A DNA stretch of 64,000 nucleotides, taken from Rhodobacteraceae bacterium NBU2976 (GTDB taxonomy: Bacteria; Pseudomonadota; Alphaproteobacteria; Rhodobacterales; Rhodobacteraceae). This document shows positions 57,124 to 64,000 of the stretch, in pieces (the stretch's first letter is position 1; each line of letters starts with the position of its first letter). The notes beneath the pieces were generated by a model that saw only the letters and a list, made by a program, of their open reading frames with translations, searched no databases and was not told the DNA's origin. A program made the translations under genes and the position numbers. The stretch is from positions 2,046,001 to 2,110,000 of the forward strand of contig JALPRQ010000001.1 in the NCBI GenBank assembly GCA_023630215.1, given 5' to 3'.

Positions 57124-58440
57124 ATGATTATAAGAACCCTAATCAGGGCGAGTCTTTGTGCACTCGCATTTTCGGTTCCTCTTGCATTTCAAGCGAACGC
57201 TCAGAACGTTCTCTCTGTTATGCGTGGGGCAACCTCCAGCAATATCTCTGTTGCTGTAAACCGCGCGATCGTTGTTCAAAGCGATCGTCCGTTTTCCGAA
57301 GTATCCGTAGCAAACCCGGCCATCGCCGATATCGCTACCCTTTCGGAAAGCACACTATATGTACTCGGCAAAGTTCCGGGACGCACCACTTTGACCATTT
57401 TCGGCGCTGACGGTAGTCTGGTTGCCAACGTAGATGTTCGCGTCGTTCCCGATATTGCTGAATTTAAAGAGCGTCTGGCAGAAATCCTGCCGGGTGAACC
57501 CATTGAAGTGCGGACCGCCAATGATGGCATCGTGCTGAGCGGTCGCGTTTCTGGCGCACGCAAAGTTGCCCGCGCTCTTGAACTGGCAAATATGTACGCA
57601 CCTGGTCGTGTAACCAACCTGATGATGGTTGGCGGTACGCAGCAGGTGATGTTGCAGGTTCGTTTTGCAGAAATGTCCCGTTCGATTTCAAAAAATCTGG
57701 GCAGCTCTGTTACGGATGGTGCCGCTGGTGGCGTCAACATTCTGTCCGGCGCAGACACAGGTAGCGCTGTCGCATTCAGCTTTGGCGGAGGCGGTCTGGC
57801 CGTCAACGTTCTGCTGGAAGCCCTTGAAAATAAGGGTATGGTACGCACTTTGGCCGAGCCAAACATCGTTGCCGTTTCCGGTCAGCAGGCTGAATTCTTT
57901 GCCGGTGGCGAGTATCCAGTTGTAACCCGTACGGACAGCGGTAATGAAGTTACGTATAAACGCTTCGGTGTTGCGTTGAACTTCATCCCAACCGTTATCG
58001 ACGGTAATCTGATCAAGCTCGATCTGGATACCGAAGTCAGCGCACTTGACCGTGCTGTCGTAGGTGCTGGTGAAGTGTTTGGTTTCAAAACCCGCAGCGC
58101 AAAAACGGTTGTGGAAATGCGTGATGGACAAAGCTTCGCGATTGCAGGTCTTCTGCAGGACGACTTTGACGATACTGTAGGTCAGGTTCCGTGGCTCGGT
58201 GATGTTCCGATCCTAGGTGCGCTGTTCCGCAGCACCGATTTCCAGCGCCGTCAGACGGAACTGGTGATCATCATCACGCCGCATCTGGTTGTTCCGACGA
58301 CCTCTGATGCGCTGAGCATGGCAACCAACCACATGCGTATCCCGACCGAAGAGGAGCTGTTCCTGCTTGGGACGACTGAAGGTTCACCGTTTGGTGGCAC
58401 TCAGGACATCCAGGGCTCGTACGGCTACGTAATGGAGTAA
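57124..58440 (+). CDS. cpaC: Tad pilus secretin CpaC/RcpA
   Basis: 438 residues from the ATG at 57124 (AGGA upstream). Signal peptide about 1-27 (FSVPLAFQANA-Q). Pilus-formation N-terminal domain (about 40-115; NRAIVVQSDRPFSEVSVANPAIADI, VLGKVPGRTTLTIFG), BON-like domain (about 120-175), then the secretin domain (about 180-400; MLQVRFAEMSRSISKNLG, TLAEPNIVAVSGQQAEFFAGGE, VPWLGDVPILGALFRS). Forms the outer-membrane pore for the pilus. Confidence 0.92.
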   Translation: MIIRTLIRASLCALAFSVPLAFQANAQNVLSVMRGATSSNISVAVNRAIVVQSDRPFSEVSVANPAIADIATLSESTLYVLGKVPGRTTLTIFGADGSLVANVDVRVVPDIAEFKERLAEILPGEPIEVRTANDGIVLSGRVSGARKVARALELANMYAPGRVTNLMMVGGTQQVMLQVRFAEMSRSISKNLGSSVTDGAAGGVNILSGADTGSAVAFSFGGGGLAVNVLLEALENKGMVRTLAEPNIVAVSGQQAEFFAGGEYPVVTRTDSGNEVTYKRFGVALNFIPTVIDGNLIKLDLDTEVSALDRAVVGAGEVFGFKTRSAKTVVEMRDGQSFAIAGLLQDDFDDTVGQVPWLGDVPILGALFRSTDFQRRQTELVIIITPHLVVPTTSDALSMATNHMRIPTEEELFLLGTTEGSPFGGTQDIQGSYGYVME

Positions 58441-58444
58441 GGCA

Positions 58445-59083
58445 ATGAAAAATATACTAAAATTGACCGTCGCCGCTTCAGTTCTGGTTACCGCAGGGTG
58501 TCTGCAGACCGCAGGAACCATGCAGAACGAGGATAGTTTCGCCGAAGCCGCCGCTGCCAACCAATTTGCGCAGACGGCCTACCTCAACCCAGGCGAAGCG
58601 CTGGAAGCGTTGGAACAACGTTTCCGCCGCGCGGTGCCAACCATGATCAACTTCGAGTTTAACCGCTCGGAGCTGGACGAAGAAGCCAAAGCGATCCTGC
58701 GCCGTCAGGCAGTCTGGATCAAACGTTACCCGATGGTACGTTTCAAAGTCTTTGGTCACACGGACAAGGTTGGCTCCAACGCCTATAACTACAATCTGGG
58801 TCTGCGCCGTGCGCAGGCGGCCGTTAACTACCTGATTTCTCAGGGCGTTCCCCGCCGCAGCCTGATTGCAACTGTATCTCGTGGTGAGACTGAGCCGCTG
58901 ATCAACACCGAAGATCGCGAGCGTCTGAACCGCCGGACTGTCACAATGGTAGCAGGCTATGTCGCTGGCTACATTGGTGACGATTTCGACGGCAAGGTCG
59001 CGAACCGTATCTACCGCAACTATGTCGGAGGCGACGCAGCTGATGCTGGTGGAACCTCGGAAGCATCTGCTGGCGGCAACTGA
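58445..59083 (+). CDS. OmpA-family lipoprotein of the Tad locus
   Basis: 212 residues with lipobox VTAGC (Cys19) and an OmpA C-terminal peptidoglycan-binding domain (about 65-165; INFEFNRSELDEEAKAILRRQAVWI, VFGHTDKVGSNAYNYNLGLRRAQAAVNYLISQGV). It occupies the place where CpaD, the secretin pilotin-like lipoprotein, is found in Caulobacter, so it may anchor the CpaC pore to the cell wall. Four bases after cpaC. Confidence 0.88.
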   Translation: MKNILKLTVAASVLVTAGCLQTAGTMQNEDSFAEAAAANQFAQTAYLNPGEALEALEQRFRRAVPTMINFEFNRSELDEEAKAILRRQAVWIKRYPMVRFKVFGHTDKVGSNAYNYNLGLRRAQAAVNYLISQGVPRRSLIATVSRGETEPLINTEDRERLNRRTVTMVAGYVAGYIGDDFDGKVANRIYRNYVGGDAADAGGTSEASAGGN

Positions 59084-59106
59084 TCAAAAGCCCAAACGAC
59101 TTGAAG

Positions 59107-59130
59107 AGGCCCCTTCGGGGGCCTTTTTTT
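59107..59130 (+). terminator. rho-independent terminator after OmpA-like gene
   Basis: 7-bp stem AGGCCCC/GGGGCCT, UUCG tetraloop, seven T. Divides the Tad locus into a secretin unit and a motor unit. Confidence 0.9.
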
Positions 59131-59233
59131 ATGGGATTCACCCGGGATGATTCTTGTTGGAATTTACTTGTTTATCAATTACTATCCGTTCGGTGTTGAT
59201 GTATATTGAGGTTTCCCCCAACTTCATCTGGGT

Positions 59234-59295
59234 GCAAATTCACCAGAAAATGAATTTGCGCTTAACGCGTAAAGAGTTAACAACGAAAATGTTAA
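59234..59295 (+). promoter_or_regulatory. structured leader/operator upstream of cpaE
   Basis: A perfect 9-bp inverted repeat GCAAATTCA/TGAATTTGC (59234-59259) is followed by three TTAA boxes at 59262, 59277 and 59292, exactly 15 bases apart. It lies between the terminator and the cpaE start, so it is likely the control region for cpaE-cpaF-tadBC. The spacing differs from the CtrA consensus TTAA-N7-TTAA. Confidence 0.5.
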
Positions 59296-59317
59296 AACCT
59301 ATGCCCCCGAGGTTTGT

Positions 59318-60541
59318 ATGGCACTGATAAAACTCAAGGAACGCGTCATTGAAGCGTTCGCAGCAACGCGTGACATCAAGAAGTTTCCGCAGTTAAGCGC
59401 GGAACTCTCGAATCAATTCGCCAAAAACTGGGCGGTAGGTTCGTTTCGTGAGGCGATGGAATCGCTGAAGCGCGGATCACTTGATGTCATTGATATTGTT
59501 GTGATTTGTGTCGACAAGTCCGACGAAGCGGACATGGAGCCAATTCTGGAATTCCTAAAAGGGGTGAAGGAGCGCGGGGCCAAGACGATCCTGATCGCAA
59601 GCGATGTTGGGCCGGCGGCGTTGCATCAGTTGATGCGACAAGGGGCGGATGATTTCATCCCCTACCCTTTCCCTGAAGGGGCTTTCAACGACTCTCTGAC
59701 GCGCCTGCGCGAAGCTGAAATAGCTGGTCCGCCTGCAAATCAACCGGTCGAACCAACACGTCGCCGTGGTATGGTGTTGCCGGTTTATGGGATGGCGGGT
59801 GGTGTCGGGGCATCCACATTCGCCGTGAACCTGGCCTGGGAACTGGCCAACCATGACCGAAAATCGAATACGCGTGTCATTATTCTGGATTTCAATTTCC
59901 AGTCGGGATCCGTCGCAACCTATCTGGATCTGCCACGACGCGATGCGGTTGCCGAGCTGCTGACCGATATCGAAAACCTGAATGCGGACACGTTTGCGCA
60001 GTCGCTGACATCGTTCAAATCCCGCTTGGCGGTCTTTACTGCCCCACCGGAAACAATGCCGCTGGATATCATTGACGGCAACTCGATTCACAACCTGATT
60101 ACGCTGGCGCGTGAAAAATATGACTTTGTTATCATTGACTTACCGCCAATTCTGGTTGGCTGGACATCGGATGTTGTTCAGGCGGCTGATACGTTCTTCT
60201 CGTTGATTTCGCTGGACATGCGGTCGGCGCAGAACTTGATGCGGTTCATTCGCACGCTGAAGGCCGAGGACCTGCCGGAAGAGAAACTGGAATTTGTGCT
60301 GAACTTCGCGCCTTCTTTCACCGATATCAACGGCAAGGCGCGCACAAAACGGTTCTGTGACAATCTGGGTGTTGATATTAACATCATGCTGCCCGATGGT
60401 GGGAAGGCAGTGCTGAATTCCTGTGATCAGGGCAACCCGCTGGCTGAAACGGCCGCGAAAAACGCCCTGCGCAAGGAAATCAAGAAACTGGCTGGTTCCT
60501 TGGTCGAGCTATCGCAAGAAATCAAGGCCGCCATCGTTTAG
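59318..60541 (+). CDS. cpaE: Tad pilus localisation ATPase-like protein CpaE/TadZ
   Basis: 407 residues. Receiver-like N-terminal domain (about 1-130), then a ParA/MinD-fold domain (from about 152). The deviant Walker A reads GGVGAST at 161-167: both the signature Lys and the P-loop Lys of KGGVGKST are Ala or absent, while IILDFNFQSGSVATYLDL and FVIIDLPPILVGWTSDVV remain. TadZ proteins with atypical P-loops are known, so it probably binds rather than hydrolyses nucleotide and positions the machine at the pole. It heads the motor operon. Confidence 0.9.
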   Translation: MALIKLKERVIEAFAATRDIKKFPQLSAELSNQFAKNWAVGSFREAMESLKRGSLDVIDIVVICVDKSDEADMEPILEFLKGVKERGAKTILIASDVGPAALHQLMRQGADDFIPYPFPEGAFNDSLTRLREAEIAGPPANQPVEPTRRRGMVLPVYGMAGGVGASTFAVNLAWELANHDRKSNTRVIILDFNFQSGSVATYLDLPRRDAVAELLTDIENLNADTFAQSLTSFKSRLAVFTAPPETMPLDIIDGNSIHNLITLAREKYDFVIIDLPPILVGWTSDVVQAADTFFSLISLDMRSAQNLMRFIRTLKAEDLPEEKLEFVLNFAPSFTDINGKARTKRFCDNLGVDINIMLPDGGKAVLNSCDQGNPLAETAAKNALRKEIKKLAGSLVELSQEIKAAIV

Positions 60542-60551
60542 GAGATAGGGA

Positions 60552-62000
60552 ATGTTCAAACGGTTTAACAAGGACGAACCCATTCGCGCACCGTCACTGG
60601 TACCCGATCCGGCCGCTGCGGCCGCAAAAGCTGCGGCAGCACGTGCGCCATCCGGCCCGGCGAAGATCAAGCGCAAGGAAAAGGTCGCGCCCATCGTAGA
60701 CCTAGAGGCGGAATCCAAGGAAGCGAAGCGGCGTCAGAAGCTTCTGGATATCCGGATGGACCTGCACAAACGTCTGCTGGAAACCTTGAACCTGTCCGCC
60801 CTCGACAAAGCGTCGAATGATGATCTGAAGCGAGAAGTTCTGGCCATTACCCGCGAAGGATTGCGGGAAATGGGCGTTGTGCTGAACAATGCGGATCAGG
60901 AAGAGCTGACCGCTGACCTGATGCACGAGGTCACCGGCCTTGGCCCGTTGGAACCCTTGCTGCGCGATCCAACGATCAACGATATTCTGGTCAATGGCAG
61001 CCAACAGATTTTCGTCGAGCGCGGCGGGAAACTGGAATTGACGCAGGTGAAGTTCAAGGATGAGCGTCACCTATTACGCGTTATCGACAAAATTGTTTCG
61101 GCTGTGGGTCGTCGTGTTGACGAAAGCCAGCCTTATGTGGACGCCCGTCTGGCCGACGGTTCGCGTTTCAACGCGATGGTCCCGCCCTGCGCCGTGGACG
61201 GGTCACTGGTATCCATTCGTAAATTCACCAAGGACAAGCTGTCGATTGACGAACTGATCAATTTCGGTGCGTTTAACGAGGCGATGGCAACCTATCTTCA
61301 GGCGGCTGTGGCAACACGACTGAACATCATCGTTTCTGGCGGTACGGGTTCCGGGAAAACGACAACGCTTAATGCACTGTCCGGCTTTATCGACAATACC
61401 GAGCGTATCGTGACGATCGAGGATACGGCAGAACTTCAGCTGCAACAGATTCACGTGGGCCGCATGGAAAGCCGTCCGCCGAACGTCGAAGGCAAAGGCG
61501 AGGTTTCCCAGCGTGATTTGCTACGAAACGCTCTGCGTATGCGTCCTGACCGCATTATCGTGGGTGAGACACGCGGTAACGAGGTTATTGACATGTTGCA
61601 GGCCATGAACACGGGCCACGACGGGTCGATGACCACGATCCACGCCAACTCGGCCCGTGACGCGGTTGCGCGTCTTGAAAACATGATCGCTATGTCCGGT
61701 GTGGAAATGCCGATCAAGGCCAGCCGCTCGCAGATCGCGTCTGCTGTGAACCTGATCGTACAGGTTTCACGTCTTCAGGACGGATCGCGTCGTATGGTTT
61801 CCATTACCGAAGTGACGGGGATGGAAGGGGACATCATCCAGATGCAGGAAATCTTCAAGTTCCAGCGTCGCGGCATTGATGAGAACAACAAGATTGTAGG
61901 TAGCTTTGTATCTTGCGGCTTGCGCTCAGCCTATACGGAGCGGTTCGAGCAATGGGGCTTCCATTTGCCGACAGAAATCTACGCGGGTGGGGATCTGTAA
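60552..62000 (+). CDS. cpaF: Tad pilus motor ATPase CpaF/TadA
   Basis: 482 residues. Charged, Ala-rich N-terminus (1-65), then the secretion-ATPase domain: [35 protein letters not shown], Walker A GGTGSGKT at 263-270, Asp box [10 protein letters not shown], Walker [15 protein letters not shown] and His box [13 protein letters not shown]. Powers assembly and retraction of the pilus. AGGAGA precedes the ATG, 10 bases after cpaE. Confidence 0.96.
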   Translation: MFKRFNKDEPIRAPSLVPDPAAAAAKAAAARAPSGPAKIKRKEKVAPIVDLEAESKEAKRRQKLLDIRMDLHKRLLETLNLSALDKASNDDLKREVLAITREGLREMGVVLNNADQEELTADLMHEVTGLGPLEPLLRDPTINDILVNGSQQIFVERGGKLELTQVKFKDERHLLRVIDKIVSAVGRRVDESQPYVDARLADGSRFNAMVPPCAVDGSLVSIRKFTKDKLSIDELINFGAFNEAMATYLQAAVATRLNIIVSGGTGSGKTTTLNALSGFIDNTERIVTIEDTAELQLQQIHVGRMESRPPNVEGKGEVSQRDLLRNALRMRPDRIIVGETRGNEVIDMLQAMNTGHDGSMTTIHANSARDAVARLENMIAMSGVEMPIKASRSQIASAVNLIVQVSRLQDGSRRMVSITEVTGMEGDIIQMQEIFKFQRRGIDENNKIVGSFVSCGLRSAYTERFEQWGFHLPTEIYAGGDL

Positions 62001-62015
62001 GGGAGAACAGACAAA

Positions 62016-62978
62016 ATGAGTATCGCACCACTGATTTACGCGCTCATTTTTGTGGGCGTATTCTTTCTGGTCGAAGGCATTTATCTGGCCTTTTTCGGAA
62101 AATCCGTACGGCTGGAATCCAAAGTAAACAGACGCCTGCAATTGCTTCAATCCGGCGAGACCTCGCAGGAGGTGCTGGAAACGCTTCGTAAGGAGCGTGA
62201 GCAGCATCAAGGGGGATCAGGCATACCGCTGCTGGCACCGCTATCGGCCAAAGCAGCACAAGCAAATATCGCGTTTTCACCTTTGGCATTGATCGCCGTG
62301 ATGATTGTCGTGGCACTTGTCGCCTTTCTGGCGCTGACCCTGTTCACGGGAACCGGCCTCCAGTTGAAAATCGGCATTTCCATCGCGATGGGATATGGTG
62401 CCGTCTACACTTGGCTGCGCGGGAAAGCCAAGAAACGCATCTCTCTGTTCGAAGAGCAGTTGCCTGACGCCGTGGAACTGATTGTGCGCTCTTTGCGCGT
62501 TGGACACCCGTTTTCCAGCGCTGTGAATTCGGTCGCGTCGGAAATGCCGGACCCGCTGGGTAGCGAATTCGGCATGTTGGCGGATGAATCGGCCTATGGC
62601 ATGGATATCAATGAATCCTTGGAAAAAATGGCGGATCGGATCAACGTTCAGGACCTTCGGTTCTTGGCGGTGGCCGTGAAAATCCAAAGCCAGTCGGGTG
62701 GTAACCTTGCGGAAATTCTGGAAGGTCTGTCCAAGGTTATTCGCGCCCGGTTCAAACTGTTCCGTCGCGTGCGCGCAATCACGGCCGAGGCCAAATGGTC
62801 CGGTTGGTTCCTTTCGATCTTTCCGTTGTTGTGTCTGGTCGGGATTAACGTCATGCAGCCTGGCTATTATGACGATGTCCAGGGTACCCCGGTATTCGTG
62901 CCTGCTGCCATTATCGTCGCCATTATGTTGACCATCAACGTTATCTTCATGAAGATAATGGTTAACATCAAGGTATGA
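62016..62978 (+). CDS. tadB: Tad pilus inner-membrane platform protein TadB
   Basis: 320 residues with two N-terminal spans (about 5-25 and 90-130), a T2SSF domain (about 145-275; LFEEQLPDAVELIVRSLRVGHPFSSAVNSVASEMPDPLGSEF, FLAVAVKIQSQSGGNLAEILEGLSKVIRARF) and C-terminal spans. Forms the membrane platform with TadC. Confidence 0.94.
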   Translation: MSIAPLIYALIFVGVFFLVEGIYLAFFGKSVRLESKVNRRLQLLQSGETSQEVLETLRKEREQHQGGSGIPLLAPLSAKAAQANIAFSPLALIAVMIVVALVAFLALTLFTGTGLQLKIGISIAMGYGAVYTWLRGKAKKRISLFEEQLPDAVELIVRSLRVGHPFSSAVNSVASEMPDPLGSEFGMLADESAYGMDINESLEKMADRINVQDLRFLAVAVKIQSQSGGNLAEILEGLSKVIRARFKLFRRVRAITAEAKWSGWFLSIFPLLCLVGINVMQPGYYDDVQGTPVFVPAAIIVAIMLTINVIFMKIMVNIKV

Positions 62979-62986
62979 GGTGACAC

Positions 62987-63970
62987 ATGGAGAGTTTGCT
63001 CAACAGCTGGACATTCCTTAACGCGGCGATCGGTCCGCTGGCCCCGTTTGTCATCGTCGGGACCTTGGGTATCTATATGATGCTGTTGGCCCTGCCGGTG
63101 GTTCTAAAAAAGGAAGAAGACCCATTTTCCAAGCTTCGCACCGGTGGCGTGCGCCTGTCATCCGGCAAGGATGTCGGTGGCCCGGCACAGATCAAGCTGC
63201 GCTATGACAGCGGCTCTGCTGTCAGTCTGGACAAGATCGCCAAATATCTGGAGCCCGAGGACGAGAAAGAGCTATCTGAAAGCCGGTTGAAATTGATTCA
63301 GGCCGGATATCGGTCAAAAACCGCAGTGCGCACGTTCAACTTCGCCAAATTGGTGATGGGGTTGGGTTTCCTGTTTATCGGGCTACTGTATATCCTGATC
63401 CAGCCCGGTGAACTGAAAATGATGAGCGTTATTCTTGCCATCGTTATCCCCGGGGGTATCGGGTATTTTCTTCCCATTTACTGGGTGGAGCGCCGTCGCC
63501 AGCAACGTCAAGAAGATGTCACCAACGGTTTCCCGGATGCGCTGGACTTGATGCTGGTATGTGTCGAAGCCGGCCAGTCCCTTGATCAGGCGATTTTGCG
63601 CGTTGCGACCGAAATCAAACACTCCTACCCGACGCTGTCGGAAGAATTCGAGATTGTGTCCAACGAAATGCGCGCTGGTAAGGATCGTGTGTCGGTGTTG
63701 CGTGATATGTCGGAACGCTGCGGCGTGACGGATGTCAGTTCGTTTGTAACCGTGTTGGTTCAGTCGGCCAAATTTGGTACCTCGATTGCAGACGCGCTGC
63801 GTGTTTATGCGTCTGAAATGCGTGACAAGCGCGTGTTGCGCGCCGAGGAGAAGGCAAACGTTCTGCCAACCAAGCTGACGATTGGTACGATGATGTTTAC
63901 CGTTCCTCCGCTGTTGATCATTCTGGTGGGCCCATCCATCTATGACATCTATGTGAACCTGCTATCATGA
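62987..63970 (+). CDS. tadC: Tad pilus inner-membrane platform protein TadC
   Basis: 327 residues: N-terminal span (about 15-38), cytoplasmic linker, a pair of spans (about 120-165), T2SSF domain (about 185-300; FPDALDLMLVCVEAGQSLDQAILRVATEI, SSFVTVLVQSAKFGTSIADALRVYASEMRDKR) and a final span. GAGG ribosome site nine bases after tadB. Its stop overlaps the next start (ATGA). Confidence 0.94.
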   Translation: MESLLNSWTFLNAAIGPLAPFVIVGTLGIYMMLLALPVVLKKEEDPFSKLRTGGVRLSSGKDVGGPAQIKLRYDSGSAVSLDKIAKYLEPEDEKELSESRLKLIQAGYRSKTAVRTFNFAKLVMGLGFLFIGLLYILIQPGELKMMSVILAIVIPGGIGYFLPIYWVERRRQQRQEDVTNGFPDALDLMLVCVEAGQSLDQAILRVATEIKHSYPTLSEEFEIVSNEMRAGKDRVSVLRDMSERCGVTDVSSFVTVLVQSAKFGTSIADALRVYASEMRDKRVLRAEEKANVLPTKLTIGTMMFTVPPLLIILVGPSIYDIYVNLLS

Positions 63971-64000
63971 AACATACGATTACCGCGGCGATCGCCGCGG
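63967..64000 (+). CDS. start of next Tad gene (probably TadD), cut by window end
   Basis: ATG overlapping the tadC stop, followed by MKHTITAAIAA, the beginning of a signal peptide. TadD, a TPR lipoprotein, is the usual next gene in this order; the visible 11 codons neither confirm nor exclude it. Confidence 0.5.
   Translation, partial: MKHTITAAIAA

Overview
The window reads as chromosomal DNA of an alphaproteobacterium of the Rhodobacterales, roseobacter group. The evidence is gene content typical of that group: DUF2849-cysI-cysH-DUF934, DUF1127, IalB-type protein, GNAT genes between rpmA and obgE, L21 with a helix-hairpin-helix tail, and a Tad pilus locus with an OmpA lipoprotein. Most genes look moderately GC-rich by eye, and ATGA/TGATG start-stop overlaps are frequent. 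I cannot assign a genus. About 70 protein genes (two cut by the window ends), two tRNAs (Gly-CCC, Ser-CGA) and ten well-formed hairpin terminators or attenuators are supported. I found no insertion sequence, prophage, CRISPR array or rRNA.

Layout. 1-3.2 kb: valine/methylmalonate-semialdehyde catabolism (LysR regulator diverging from mmsA-mmsB). 3.2-8.3 kb: patatin-like lipase, two P-loop kinases, uvrA with a candidate SOS box. 8.5-15.4 kb: single genes and small pairs (rhodanese, CPBP protease, lytic transglycosylase, ssb, carboxylate-amine ligase plus DUF5680, lipoprotein, outer-membrane barrel, yebC). 15.5-19 kb: ymdB-like phosphoesterase, EamA transporter and SLC13 transporter in one coupled operon. 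19.1-20.6 kb: an AT-richer lone gene joining an ABC-type ATPase to a TOPRIM/DUF4435-like tail, the best candidate for a defence gene and for recent transfer. 20.6-25.3 kb: YdeI and GFA proteins, tRNA-Gly, a lipoprotein, and a propeller-like protein diverging from a radical SAM enzyme with extra cysteines. 25.3-29.7 kb: aroK-aroB, then a small membrane protein, a 519-residue exported protein and xerD.

29.7-39.4 kb: a phosphoesterase with an altered first motif, a CorC/CNNM-type protein, a HerA-like ATPase, an IalB protein, then an envelope operon (L,D-transpeptidase, lpxD, acyl carrier protein, ketoacyl synthase) diverging from a Tat-exported DUF882/M15 peptidase. 39.4-45.6 kb: the long rplU-rpmA-GNAT-GNAT2-obgE-proB-proA operon with a clear promoter and a terminator after rpmA. 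45.6-49 kb: DUF1127, LysR, cupin, tRNA-Ser, a glycosyltransferase-like gene, and an Lrp/AsnC regulator. The regulator diverges from an assimilatory sulfate-reduction operon (49.1-52.1 kb) across a dyad that looks like its operator. 52.1-55.2 kb: a TRAP transporter with an attenuator after the binding-protein gene.

55.2-64 kb: a Tad/Flp pilus locus (flp, cpaB, cpaC, ompA-like, cpaE, cpaF, tadB, tadC, start of tadD). The pilin is transcribed from a roughly 500-base gene-free leader full of short repeats and ends at a strong terminator. A second terminator and a structured region with phased TTAA boxes separate cpaC-ompA from the cpaE-F/tadBC motor genes. The CpaE ATPase lacks both expected P-loop lysines. 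No prepilin peptidase gene (cpaA) lies between flp and cpaB.
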